Counted from the stretch's first letter, positions 27,930 to 36,425 are shown. The stretch is 64,000 nt of DNA from Desulfobacteraceae bacterium (GCA_030613055.1 JAUWMR010000010.1:30206-94205), one strand, 5' to 3'. Translations and numbers: made by a program. Notes: generated from the letters alone by a model not told the origin.

Positions 27930-28841
27930 TTATTTTCCAGTGATAACATCATAAACATTTTCGTCACGCCGAAAATGAAGATTATATAAAGGCAGATTAT
28001 CGCATACTTCGAGGAAAAGGTCAAAAATGTCCAATTTGGCCCGAGACGATAAATATGAAAAATAATGGATATACCGTTTTATGATCATGGAAACAGCCTT
28101 TTTCCTTGATATGCTTTCCAGATAGGCCCGGTTGTCCTTCATAAGGAAATAAAGACCTTTTAAACGGGCATTCATGGTACGGAACTCTTTATCTGGTTTT
28201 TTTAGACCACTAAACTGATGGAAAGGGGATGAAAACAACTTATATTGATCATCCCGTTTACAAAATATAGGGCTGTCGTCTGAAAGAACTGTGCATTCGG
28301 TGCAGACTTCAGCCAGGGTGCTTTTCCCCGCACCAGAGTCCCCTAAAAAGAGGTGTCCTTCTCCGTTCCTTGCCAGGGCCGCGGCATGGACAAAACAGGC
28401 CGCTTTTTCCCCCAGGATCTGGGCAAAATACATCCAGAAGAGGCGGAATATGGGTTTTAAACATCCGGGACCCTCCTTCAATAGATAGATACGTGCTAAA
28501 GCAGTATCCGGGTTAAAAAGGAGCAGCCCATCCAAACAGAATGAGGAAATGGTCTTTTCGCCTATGGGAAAATCGTCCCTGTATTTAGGGAGTTGCCGTA
28601 ACCATTCAGCCACATCCCTTGTGGGAAGTCTCTGTTCAAAAACAGGTTTCCGGTCCGTTGACCTGATTGGGAATCTCAAATTTGGTTTTCCTAAGGTGCT
28701 CACCTTAACTTCAGTTTTTGTTTTCCGGTCGGTGTTAAGAAAACCCCGAAAAAACCGCTCACATAAAGGGACCGCCCTTTCTGCCTCTCCCAAAAAGACA
28801 ATGCCGATGTCTGTTCCCGCCAGAGTCACTGTTAATTCCAT
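27930..28841 (-). CDS. HprK-like P-loop protein of the peptide cassette (ScmC-like)
   Basis: About 303 residues. The C-terminal half has a P-loop FLGDSGAGKSTLAE (about 167-180) preceded by CFVHAAALARNGEG, and then VLSDDSPIF, the layout of HprK/PqqD-associated serine-kinase-like proteins. The N-terminal half is unrecognised. The ATG at 28841 is chosen because AGGTGA lies five bases upstream. It sits between the radical SAM gene (17 bases) and the precursor gene (14 bases), so it is part of the same operon and may phosphorylate or present the peptide. Confidence 0.75.
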   Translation of the reverse strand: MELTVTLAGTDIGIVFLGEAERAVPLCERFFRGFLNTDRKTKTEVKVSTLGKPNLRFPIRSTDRKPVFEQRLPTRDVAEWLRQLPKYRDDFPIGEKTISSFCLDGLLLFNPDTALARIYLLKEGPGCLKPIFRLFWMYFAQILGEKAACFVHAAALARNGEGHLFLGDSGAGKSTLAEVCTECTVLSDDSPIFCKRDDQYKLFSSPFHQFSGLKKPDKEFRTMNARLKGLYFLMKDNRAYLESISRKKAVSMIIKRYIHYFSYLSSRAKLDIFDLFLEVCDNLPLYNLHFRRDENVYDVITGK

Positions 28842-28857
28842 CAATATCACCTAACCA

Positions 28858-29928
28858 CTACACATATCTCGAGGATGGAAACCGGCCGGACTCAAAGAAT
28901 TCCTGACACAAAAAATAGGCCGCATAGAGATCACTGGAAAGTGCATATGCATTGGCCCTACAACTGCCCAGACATTGGAATTTGAAGATACATCGGCCGC
29001 ATATGCCATTGAGCTTCCAGGGCAGGGATTGGCGCAGGTCCCTTAGGGTGGGACTGTTCTTCCAGACATCACATATGGAAACCCGACGGATATTACCCAT
29101 CCGAAGATCGTCAATGGTTTGCCCTATACCACAAATAGAAAAATCTCCATTTCCCAGGATCCCCAAGATATTGAGTATGTGGCACTCCGAAATTCCTCTT
29201 CCCTTTATATCCGAAATAGTCCTGAAGGCTATCGGAAGATCAAAAACAATCTTCAGGTTTTTATTCGAAGACCGTCTTTCTTCCACCATGCGGTACAATC
29301 GAAGCAGGTCATTTAACTCCAGATTATGTTTATGTTCAAATGCCTCCTTCCCTCTCCCACATGGGATCAACGGGTTTATCTTTAGGGAACCGGCCCCCAG
29401 CTTTTCACTTAACCGGATAACGCCCGGTATCTCTTCCCGGTTTCTGCGCTGGAGTGTCAAAATGATCTGAAAATCGAAGGCGTATTCAGACAGGAGCCTC
29501 AGCCCTTCCAATGTTCGATGGAAACTTCCCTTTACCCCTCTGATTTCATCGTGAAGATCCTTCGTAGCGGCATCCAGGCTGACGGATATCTGGTCAATAT
29601 CGCAGGATTGAAGGCGTTCGACCATATCCCTGGTAATCAGTGTTCCGTTGGTTTCGATAAGAACGGACACCTGTTCCTCGGCCAGAAACGCGATTAGTTC
29701 ACCAAAATGCCGGTATAATAAGGGTTCACCGCCTGTGAGTTTTACATTTTGTAATCCTAACGGTTTGGCCTCGGAAATGGCCTTCTTAAGGTATTCAAGA
29801 GGAATGCCATTTTGCCGTTGCTGAGAATATTTTGGCGAGATCCAACAGTGACTGCAGCAAAGGTTGCAATGGTCGGTAAGGTAGAGGTAAAGGCTGGTCA
29901 GTGGGAATTCCGGTTCTTTGTTTTCCAT
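28858..29928 (-). CDS. Radical SAM/SPASM peptide maturase (ScmF-like)
   Basis: About 356 residues. The radical SAM motif is CNLCCSHC (C21, C25, C28), with KLTGGEPLL and ETNGTLI strands following. The C-terminal SPASM part holds CHIL, SICGIG, and CGRCIFKFQCLGSC. It is the second PqqE-like enzyme of the locus and differs clearly from the one at 24608, so the two probably do separate steps. The ATG at 29928 begins MENKEPEF; an upstream TTG at 29952 is possible since no good ribosome binding site is seen for either. Confidence 0.85.
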   Translation of the reverse strand: MENKEPEFPLTSLYLYLTDHCNLCCSHCWISPKYSQQRQNGIPLEYLKKAISEAKPLGLQNVKLTGGEPLLYRHFGELIAFLAEEQVSVLIETNGTLITRDMVERLQSCDIDQISVSLDAATKDLHDEIRGVKGSFHRTLEGLRLLSEYAFDFQIILTLQRRNREEIPGVIRLSEKLGAGSLKINPLIPCGRGKEAFEHKHNLELNDLLRLYRMVEERRSSNKNLKIVFDLPIAFRTISDIKGRGISECHILNILGILGNGDFSICGIGQTIDDLRMGNIRRVSICDVWKNSPTLRDLRQSLPWKLNGICGRCIFKFQCLGSCRANAYALSSDLYAAYFLCQEFFESGRFPSSRYV

Positions 29929-29960
29929 TATATTAATAAAGGAATAAAACAAAGGCTGAT

Positions 29961-30248
29961 TTATTGTCCCCTATTCAGCGGAGATATAAATCCATTTTCT
30001 TCCAGTTCCTTGATAAAGATTTTCACATCCTTTTCGATCTCCCGGCGTCCCGTATCAGGGAATAGACCAAGCAGACGGTCGATCACCTGATCAACCTCGG
30101 TTTGATCGTTTAGCATCAAGTACGTCTCTTTGCCGGATCGGTTCATGTATTTCAGGTTTCCGGTATCGGGATCGAACAAGAATGCCCCGTCTTCTTCTTC
30201 TCTGTAAACAATTTTTTCATCCCGCTGAAATCGCTGCGTTTTATCCAT
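29961..30248 (-). CDS. PqqD-like peptide chaperone (ScmD-like)
   Basis: About 95 residues with the PqqD pattern: VYREEEDGAFLFDPDTGNLKYMNRSGKETYLML, then a helical C-terminus ending ELEENGFISP. PqqD domains bind the leader peptide of RiPP precursors and deliver it to the radical SAM enzyme. It lies between the Tat-signal PqqD-like gene (4 bases between stop and start) and the radical SAM gene (32 bases). The ATG at 30248 is preferred; a TTG at 30269 would overlap the upstream gene. Confidence 0.8.
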   Translation of the reverse strand: MDKTQRFQRDEKIVYREEEDGAFLFDPDTGNLKYMNRSGKETYLMLNDQTEVDQVIDRLLGLFPDTGRREIEKDVKIFIKELEENGFISPLNRGQ

Positions 30249-30252
30249 GGGC

Positions 30253-30678
30253 CTACTGAATTGCTCCAATTTTTTTTAATTGCCAGAGGAAACCAAGGGT
30301 ATCCAACCTTGCCCGACGCTTGGAGACAAGGTATCGATCATGGATCATTTGGGAGATCTCCTTTGGCCTGTTCTTGCCGTCACATGCTTCCCAGATCGTT
30401 TTCCCCATCGGGTTCATGGTGCATACAGGGTCCTTTTTTCCTCTTTTTTCCCTGTAAAGGGTGCTTGTATCTTCAAGGGTGTTACAGAGCACGCCTGGAA
30501 CCCTTTCAGGCCTTGATGACGGCAGTATTTCAAAATCCATTTGCCGCAAAAAATCATGTATTCCAGGTTTAGCGGCTTGCAGTCGTTTGGGGCTCGCAAG
30601 CAGAATACCGGGTAATAATCCTATAAATGTGCCGATAAATCTTCTTCTCGACCCAGCCCTATTTATCATTGTATCCAT
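30253..30678 (-). CDS. PqqD-like protein with twin-arginine signal
   Basis: 141 residues from an ATG with AAAGGAG seven bases upstream. The N-terminus is AGSRRRFIGTFIGLLPGILLA, a twin-arginine (Tat) signal pattern with a hydrophobic stretch. The remainder (about 60-141) has the PqqD-type fold pattern: VPGVLCNTLEDTSTLYREK, a hydrophobic MNPMGKTIWEACDG, EISQMIHDRY and a final WQLKKIGAI. A PqqD-like domain behind a Tat signal is unusual, because PqqD works in the cytoplasm. It is the first gene of the - strand operon. Confidence 0.65.
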   Translation of the reverse strand: MDTMINRAGSRRRFIGTFIGLLPGILLASPKRLQAAKPGIHDFLRQMDFEILPSSRPERVPGVLCNTLEDTSTLYREKRGKKDPVCTMNPMGKTIWEACDGKNRPKEISQMIHDRYLVSKRRARLDTLGFLWQLKKIGAIQ

Positions 30679-30926
30679 TGTTTTCTCCTTTAGATAAAAA
30701 GGTTTAAAGCCGGTAAATAGATTCAATCTTAGTAATTGTTCAGGTTGATTAGGATATAGTCTATTTGCCTGAGTAGTCATCTATCCTACCATAAAAAGGA
30801 GAAGTTTTCAACACCAAACGATAAAATCGTAATTCAGACACTACTGAAGCCATAAGCCTCAGATTAGCATAATAACGGTCGGTGGGGACTTATTACCTCC
30901 AAAGGCAGTGAGTCGTCTGTTGCGCG
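30679..30926. other. Promoter-containing spacer upstream of the peptide operon
   Basis: Gene-free and AT-rich. It should hold the promoter of the - strand peptide operon; I cannot place a convincing -35/-10 pair. The segment near 30780-30930 carries no recognisable gene. Confidence 0.4.
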
Positions 30927-31109
30927 CTAAGTTTTTAAAAGATCTTCTAATGCCTCATTGATATTCGAAAACTGAAACGAGAAGCCTGCATCTATGAGTT
31001 GTCTGGGCAATACCCTTTGCCCGTTTAAAAGCATTAACCCAAACTCGCCCATCCTGAGCTTGATCAAAAAGCCGGGAACAGCGGATATAAAAATGGGCCC
31101 ATTACCATA
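30927..31109 (-). pseudogene. 3' remnant of a TIGR01777-family NAD-dependent epimerase (DUF1731 end)
   Basis: Reading the - strand from just after the LUD gene's stop gives about 55 codons including PIFISAVPGFLIKLRMGE, LNGQRVLPRQLIDAGF and a terminal ALEDLLKT before a TAG at 30929-30927. This is the characteristic C-terminal DUF1731 segment of YfcH-like SDR epimerases. The rest of the gene is missing: the frame is closed upstream by the stop codon of the LUD gene itself. So an epimerase gene has been deleted down to its tail. Confidence 0.75.
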
Positions 31110-31757
31110 TTAGAAGCCTAATGCCTCATTTACAAGTATCACGGTTATATCTGTCAGCATCGGCTTCCGGTGCAGGATGGTGGTGATGCGGCAGATGCGT
31201 TGGGGTGAATCGCAGTCACTGCAAACACCTGTTTCCGCGCAGGGCGTCTCCACACCGAAGCTCTTTGCCCTCATGGGCCCGGCGACCTCCCGTACCCTCC
31301 TTAGGGCGGATTCAAGGTCATGGGTCACCTTGTTCATGCCTGCAACGATCATGACTTTTTTTGGGCCGAAGGCCATCGCGCTTGTGCGATTTCCCACACC
31401 GTCCACATTGATGACCTCTCCTTCGGCAGATATGGCGTTTGCACTCGTAAAGAAACAGTCACATCTGCCCATCTGGAGGCGGAGATCCATATTTTCTTCA
31501 GGGCTCTGACTTTTTACCCAGTGGTCATAGATGGTTTTCCCCTGAGCCTTGAGCTCTTCTAAGACCCCTAACGATCTGGTTGTATCCGAACCTCCGAACC
31601 CGAAGGTGTCATACCCTGAAACCATATCAATGATCAGCTCACGGGCCTCTTCCGCGGTAGAGACAAAATGGGCGTCAAAGGCATGCTTTTTCAGATTTTT
31701 AATGCATTTTTCCGCCAGTTTTTCCCAGAGCCATGTGCGGTAGTTCTCTTCCGTCAT
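31110..31757 (-). CDS. LUD-domain (LutC-like) protein
   Basis: 215 residues, LUD domain (formerly DUF162) as in lactate-utilisation proteins. Motifs are GFGGSDTTRSLG, the conserved CFFTSANAISAEGEVINVDGVGNRT split across residues 101-125, and the nucleotide-like VMIVAGMNKV. A C-terminal Cys motif (CAETGVCSDCDSPQRIC) suggests metal binding. GGAGGGACA before the ATG gives a good ribosome binding site. LUD proteins of this short type are common in anaerobes; the substrate is unknown. It precedes xdhC on neither a shared operon nor strand break: there are 200 bases between. Confidence 0.8.
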   Translation of the reverse strand: MTEENYRTWLWEKLAEKCIKNLKKHAFDAHFVSTAEEARELIIDMVSGYDTFGFGGSDTTRSLGVLEELKAQGKTIYDHWVKSQSPEENMDLRLQMGRCDCFFTSANAISAEGEVINVDGVGNRTSAMAFGPKKVMIVAGMNKVTHDLESALRRVREVAGPMRAKSFGVETPCAETGVCSDCDSPQRICRITTILHRKPMLTDITVILVNEALGF

Positions 31758-31934
31758 TGTCCCTCCATCAATATATTTTTCATGCTCAGGGTTCAGGGAA
31801 CAACTATTCGGTACTTAATCATGATGGTCTCGTAAAAAGTCAGTTAAAGAAATTTTTCTGTCTGTAACCTATTGATTTTGTTAAATGCGATTTTAAAATA
31901 TTGCGCTTTTTGCGCCTTTTTGCGGCTTCATCAA

Positions 31935-31975
31935 TCTTCAATCTTCGATCTTCAATCTTCAATCCTCAATCTTCC
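31935..31975. repeat. 7-bp tandem repeat (TCTTCAA)n across the xdhC stop codon
   Basis: Six near-perfect copies of TCTTCAA. The repeat spans the 3' end of xdhC, including its stop codon at 31959-31961. A 7-base unit is not a multiple of three, so gain or loss of a copy would change the last residues of XdhC. Confidence 0.75.
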
Positions 31976-33038
31976 CCGCCCTCACCTTTATGATCTCAGC
32001 AACAATACTTACTGCGATCTCCTGCGGGGTTTCCGCTCCGATTCCAAGACCTATGGGGGAATAAACCCGTGAAAGGTCATCTTCGGTAAATCCCTCCTCA
32101 GAAAGCTTTTCATAGATAATATTTCTTTTCCGGCTGCTCCCAATCATCCCGATATATTTGGCATCTGTTTTCAGTGCCTGTGACAGAACGTCTTTGTCCT
32201 GCGTGTGACCCCTTGTTACAATCACCAAAAAAGATGATTCATCAACGGGCAGCCTGTTCATCACTCCATCAAATGGAAATTGATGTACTTCTGTGGCATC
32301 GGGGAAGTTCTTTGTGTTTGCAAATTCCTGGCGGTCATCTATAACAACCACTTGGAAATGCACCTTTGCTGCCAGAGGAACGATTTGCTCGGATACGTGA
32401 CCACCGCCAAACACATATAAAACGGGTTTTGCTACCAGGGGCTCTACAAAAATTTCAACCGGGTTCTTAGAACCATCCTCAAGGGTAAGAAGCAGAGGCT
32501 GTCTTGATTCGAGAATCGTTTCCAGCTTCTCCACCAGATCCTCATCCATTGCCTGCCCGCCTAAAAGGGAGCCAATCCTCTGCCCTTCCTTCTCGATGAA
32601 CATTTTGGGTACGTCACCCCATTTCCACCTGTCTTCTTTTATTACTGTTGCTATTAAACCTGCCCCGCCCCGGTTTATGATCTTAAATGCCTTTTCAAAT
32701 ATGGAAAGATGGCTGATATGTTTTGGAGAAACCGGTTCTAAAAAGACCTCCAAATCGCCCCCGCATAGCATATCCGTATCCGATACATCCGAGCCCTTTA
32801 AAGAAAATGGCAGGCGAACAGGCATACCTGTATCGAATACCTTCGCGGCCTCTGTAATGACTTTTGCTTCTACAATGCCGCCACCAATGGTCCCTGTAAA
32901 CGAGCCATCTTCCATGATGAGGCACTTTGTTCCAATTCCTCTTGGAGACGGCCCTGCCTGCTTAATTATAGTGGCAAGGACCGAAAAACGATCATTGTGG
33001 AACAATTCGATAATTCTTGGATATATTTCTTTCATCAT
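31959..33038 (-). CDS. xdhC: XdhC/CoxI-family molybdenum hydroxylase maturation protein
   Basis: 359 residues. The N-terminal XdhC/CoxI domain has ATIIKQAGPSPRGIGTKCL and TGTIGGGIVEAKV; the C-terminal Rossmann domain (XdhC_C) has VLYVFGGGHVSEQIVPLA and YIGMIGSSRKRN. Such proteins insert or protect the sulfurated molybdenum cofactor of xanthine-dehydrogenase-type enzymes. Its start overlaps the yqeC stop by ATGA. With YqeC and SelB nearby it suggests a selenium-dependent molybdenum hydroxylase, though no hydroxylase subunit is in this window. Confidence 0.9.
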   Translation of the reverse strand: MMKEIYPRIIELFHNDRFSVLATIIKQAGPSPRGIGTKCLIMEDGSFTGTIGGGIVEAKVITEAAKVFDTGMPVRLPFSLKGSDVSDTDMLCGGDLEVFLEPVSPKHISHLSIFEKAFKIINRGGAGLIATVIKEDRWKWGDVPKMFIEKEGQRIGSLLGGQAMDEDLVEKLETILESRQPLLLTLEDGSKNPVEIFVEPLVAKPVLYVFGGGHVSEQIVPLAAKVHFQVVVIDDRQEFANTKNFPDATEVHQFPFDGVMNRLPVDESSFLVIVTRGHTQDKDVLSQALKTDAKYIGMIGSSRKRNIIYEKLSEEGFTEDDLSRVYSPIGLGIGAETPQEIAVSIVAEIIKVRAGKIED

Positions 33039-33817
33039 GTTTTTTGGATTAACAGGTATTCGCTTTTTGTGATAGAGCCGATCACAACCCTGTCGACCGA
33101 TGCGCCTCGAGATCGTAAAATTCGATCCGCTAACTCTCTGGCCCCCTGATGGTCATCTATGAGATCGAGCTTGTTAAGGAACGCGATTCGTCTTGCCGAT
33201 AACGGTGTGCCCTTGAAAAGACCGTTAGGTGATTCAAAGATCGCGACAAGGCTGTCCCTGCTGAGTCTCTCTCCTCGATGAAGTCCGGTTACCTCCTCAA
33301 ACAGGTCCAATCTGAATACAAATTCCTCTTCCAGTGTTTTCCCAATGGCCTCAAGGCCGATCATTGCGATCACGAGAGTTGCCGATGAAGGGACTACTGG
33401 CTCGTATTCCGCGGGTGCCTTTACTGGCCGGCCTGCTGCTCCATCGGCCTCAAGGACAAGGTAATCCGCGATAGGATCCTGGTAAAGATCATCCGCAAGT
33501 TCGGGGCTGATTCCTTCCACTTTCCCTGAGTCAAGGGCGCGTTGGGCAACGAAAACATGTCCGTGCCTTTGAAGCCCGTCTACTACGTTTTGATGCCATG
33601 CTGGGTTGGAAAATGCAGAAACCTCACATGGAGCAAGTGCTGCCTCTTTGCGCTGGATTTTCGTTGTAGTGGTTGTGATTACCTTATGCCCTGCCCGCTG
33701 GATCTCTCCGGCCAGGGTAAACATGAGGGTTGTTTTGCCTCCTCCGCCGACAATGGCAATATGATCCCTTTGTCTTGTGCCAAGGGCGGTTGTCAACTCT
33801 TTATAGTTTTTGAGCAT
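33035..33817 (-). CDS. yqeC: YqeC-like selenium-dependent hydroxylase accessory protein
   Basis: 260-residue P-loop protein. The N-terminal VGGGGKTTLMFTLA (about 23-36) and LVLEADGAAGRPVKAP (about 120-135) match the YqeC family, tied by genome context to selenium-dependent molybdenum hydroxylases. A further VVIGSI near the end is typical. Start ATG at 33817. It is coupled to xdhC by a 4-base overlap and lies 70 bases downstream of selB on the same strand. Confidence 0.85.
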   Translation of the reverse strand: MLKNYKELTTALGTRQRDHIAIVGGGGKTTLMFTLAGEIQRAGHKVITTTTTKIQRKEAALAPCEVSAFSNPAWHQNVVDGLQRHGHVFVAQRALDSGKVEGISPELADDLYQDPIADYLVLEADGAAGRPVKAPAEYEPVVPSSATLVIAMIGLEAIGKTLEEEFVFRLDLFEEVTGLHRGERLSRDSLVAIFESPNGLFKGTPLSARRIAFLNKLDLIDDHQGARELADRILRSRGASVDRVVIGSITKSEYLLIQKT

Positions 33818-33887
33818 TTCACTGGAATCCTTGAATCCTTGGCCCCTTGAATCCTCTCAGAATCATCAACCAATTTGGAGATGATCC

Positions 33888-35792
33888 TTATTTTTTTCTC
33901 AATACCCGGCTGTCTCCGACTCTTACGGTCAACTGGATCTTGTCAAAATACTCTATAAGGGGGATGGTGTATTTTCGAGATGTTCCGGTCATCTCCTTGA
34001 ATTGAGGCGTATCTATTGTGCCGTGTTCCTTCAGAAAGTATATGAGCCTTTCTTCGAGTTCATGGATTGCCTTACGGTGAAAATAGAGGTCTTCCTTGAC
34101 TTTGAGAAGTATTCCTTCTTTTACCATGACCTCAAGGATTTCTTTGCCGGTATTTCCGGGCAGCGTATTTGTCAAATCCTTAAAATAGGGAGGCTGAAGT
34201 CCGCTCTTCAAGTAAGTATCTTCCAGGTTCTTTCTTGTTTTTTGTTGATCGTGGGCCAGCATTACACGATGATCTTTAAGGCGAACAATCTCTTTTTCCT
34301 GAACAATAGTGTCATCCTTTGTGAGCCGGTCAATAAGGTAGCTGAAAAGCTTCGGATTCTTTGCGCCTGTCGTCCTGGAGCGCAGTTCTTCTTTTGGCAG
34401 CCCCGTTTTTAGAGGAAAATCCTTATGATATTGAGTAATGTTTTCCAGGATCTCATTTTTCGCCTTCTTAAGAAAATCTGAATGAATAAGAAGGCCTTTT
34501 TCCTTGTCGTATAATGTTATTCTAAGCTGGGCCTTGAGCGCCTTGAGTACCTCGTCCAGCTTTTTCTTGCTTGTATTGGTCAAAAAAGGCAGTTCTCCTT
34601 CTTCTACTCCACGAAAACGACCTAAGGAAACAAATAGTTCGATAACTTCGTCAAGTTCACCCGCATGAAGCAATTTAAGTTCAGACAGGGCAATATCGGA
34701 AAACTGTTTTTTCTTCCCTGGCAGTGCGTTGAGGATCTCTCCCCCCCCGATCGTGCGGACCGGTGAGTAACTCCTGAGTACGTAGCGGTCATGTCGCAGT
34801 ACGGCAGTTGGCTGGTCAAGCCTGATTTGCGCGAAACATGTTTCTCCGGGTGTCAACTTATCCCTGCCCAGAAGAACCACGGTAGAAATGATCTCGGATG
34901 TTCCTGTATGAAAACGCACTTTTGCCCTGTTTTTTAGCTTGCGTGGCGCGCTTTCAAGGAGCTTCAAAATCACGTCAACCATATATGTAGGCATGAGAGA
35001 ATCCTTTGCGGCAAGGATATCCCCCCTGAGGATGGCCGTCTTTTCAAGACCTTGAAAATTAATTGCAGTCCTGAGCCCCGCGCGCACCTCGTTTACCTCC
35101 CTGTTGTGGACCTGTATACCCCTGATCCGGGAAGCGATTTTGTGAGGATAAATTGTAACTTCGTCGCCGGTTGCGACTTTTCCGGAAACCGTGCTTCCGG
35201 TGATGACCGTTCCGAAACCTTTCATGGTAAACACACGATCAATAGGAAGCCGGAAAATATGCCCCATGTCCCTTTCAGGGATCTTCTGGACAAGTTCATC
35301 GAGGACCTTGACGAGTTCGTCCAGTCCTTCACCTGTAACGGACGAGATTTCAACAATGGGCGAATCGGCTAAAAAAGTATCAGTCAGATATTCGGTTACA
35401 TCCTCCTTGACCATTTCAAGCCAGTCATGTTCCACCATATCAATCTTGGTTAATACAACCAGTCCGTGATTTACCTTCAGGAGTTCGCAGATCTCAAGAT
35501 GTTCTCTGGTCTGGGGCATTACGCCCTCATCCGCCGCGATTACAAGGGCTACCAGATCAATACCCGTAGCCCCCGCGACCATGTTTTTTACAAATTTTTC
35601 GTGGCCCGGCACATCTACAATTCCCAATCGCTTCCCGCCCGGAAGGTCAAGGTGCGCGAAACCGAGTTCTATCGTGATCCCTCGCTCTTTTTCCTCCTTG
35701 AGACGATCCGTGTCTATATTGGTGAGGGCCTTAATAAGAGAGGTCTTGCCATGATCGATATGTCCGGCAGTGCCTAAGATAACCTGTTTCAT
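33888..35792 (-). CDS. selB: Selenocysteine-specific elongation factor SelB
   Basis: 634 residues, family-typical length. The GTPase domain has [10 protein letters not shown] (G1), GITIELGFA (G2), [12 protein letters not shown] (G3) and LTKIDMVE (G4); the [13 protein letters not shown] switch is diagnostic for SelB. Domains II and III follow, and then winged-helix repeats (about 380-634) that bind the SECIS hairpin. It delivers selenocysteinyl-tRNA to UGA codons. The start has AAGGAT about nine bases upstream. selA, selD and tRNA-Sec are not seen here. The first codons and upstream region are duplicated at 45158-45475. Confidence 0.95.
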   Translation of the reverse strand: MKQVILGTAGHIDHGKTSLIKALTNIDTDRLKEEKERGITIELGFAHLDLPGGKRLGIVDVPGHEKFVKNMVAGATGIDLVALVIAADEGVMPQTREHLEICELLKVNHGLVVLTKIDMVEHDWLEMVKEDVTEYLTDTFLADSPIVEISSVTGEGLDELVKVLDELVQKIPERDMGHIFRLPIDRVFTMKGFGTVITGSTVSGKVATGDEVTIYPHKIASRIRGIQVHNREVNEVRAGLRTAINFQGLEKTAILRGDILAAKDSLMPTYMVDVILKLLESAPRKLKNRAKVRFHTGTSEIISTVVLLGRDKLTPGETCFAQIRLDQPTAVLRHDRYVLRSYSPVRTIGGGEILNALPGKKKQFSDIALSELKLLHAGELDEVIELFVSLGRFRGVEEGELPFLTNTSKKKLDEVLKALKAQLRITLYDKEKGLLIHSDFLKKAKNEILENITQYHKDFPLKTGLPKEELRSRTTGAKNPKLFSYLIDRLTKDDTIVQEKEIVRLKDHRVMLAHDQQKTRKNLEDTYLKSGLQPPYFKDLTNTLPGNTGKEILEVMVKEGILLKVKEDLYFHRKAIHELEERLIYFLKEHGTIDTPQFKEMTGTSRKYTIPLIEYFDKIQLTVRVGDSRVLRKK

Positions 35793-36025
35793 GGTGAATA
35801 TCCTTAATGAACTCGTAAGAAGACTGGATACATTTTTCAGCTGCCTATAACTAATTGAAATTACTACATATAAATTCTACTTTTTGTGTGTTTTGCGCCT
35901 TTTTGCGGCTTCATCAACCTTAATTATTTAAAAATTTTTGGGACAGTCCGTGAAAAAATTGCGGGGCGGGTTGAGGTTCGAAACCCACCGAAAACTGAAC
36001 AAAACTGTAACTTATATTAGATAAA
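35770..36025. repeat. Copy 1 of selB-upstream repeat (left of the 400-bp insertion)
   Basis: This stretch, starting eight codons inside selB and running upstream, is repeated at 45158-45476. Shared words include GTGCCTAAGATAA, CTGTTTCAT, AATGAACTCGTAA, GCCTTTTTGCGGCTTCATC and GGACAGTCCGTGAAAAAATT. The homology resumes at 36430 after the inserted element and ends near ACTGTCAAG (about 36451). Confidence 0.85.
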
Positions 36026-36425
36026 CCCTATCGTTGCAAAAGTCGAGGGTGCTGCAGATCTGAGGCGTCAAGGGTGAAGCCGTAATAATCTACTGCGAAC
36101 CCTTGACAACGAAGGAGATGCGGCGCCCTCGGCTTTCCCTTCGGGTAAACAACATGGTTATTTGACGGGCCTTGCTCGAATGCACATGCGGTGAATTCAT
36201 GCAATGCCTGTGGAGCCCCACGGGCAAGCCCGTGGGACCACTTAGTTTCGCCGATTCGCTTCGCGAACGGCGGGACTTAGTGGTACGACATCCCGACCGT
36301 AATCCCGACCACAAAAGGGCGGGACTAAAGCCGTGGCTTTCTGCGGTCGGGGTGACAACGGGACGAAACACTGTAGTTTAGGGGTTTTTAATAATGTTAA
36401 CCATGTTGTTTATGCAACAGTAGGG
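36026..36425. mobile_element. 400-bp non-autonomous element with TAAA target duplication
   Basis: Ends are inverted repeats CCCTATCGTTGCA (left) and TGCAACAGTAGGG (right), 11 of 13 matching. It is flanked by TAAA at 36022-36025 and 36426-36429. The related locus at 45473-45480 shows the undisturbed site ATAAAGGGAATATT with a single TAAA. A second copy starts at 63788. Internal inverted repeats AAACAACATGGTTA / TAACCATGTTGTTT are present. No transposase is encoded. Confidence 0.85.
36213..36354. repeat. 142-bp palindrome-rich segment nested in the 400-bp element
   Basis: Present in the copy at 36 kb and absent from the copy at 63788, where CTGTG joins directly to ACAACGGGACG. It contains a perfect stem CCACGGGC-AA-GCCCGTGG and an imperfect stem CGCCGATTCGC/GCGAACGGCG. 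Confidence 0.75.

Noticed and set aside
27481..27989. Long + strand frames rich in His, Pro and Cys opposite the precursor peptide gene
   Set aside because: They arise from the Gly/Cys-rich repeat on the - strand, have no good ribosome binding site, and the - strand frame has a GGAGG and operon context.
35960..36000. GGTTGAGGTTCGAAACCCACC as a tRNA T-arm, perhaps of tRNA-Sec near selB
   Set aside because: The loop length is wrong, no acceptor or anticodon arm can be built around it, and it is part of a repeat also present at 45.4 kb.
36026..36425. Open frames within the 400-bp element
   Set aside because: Short, unlike known proteins, and inside a palindrome-rich transposable element whose second copy lacks 142 bases of them.
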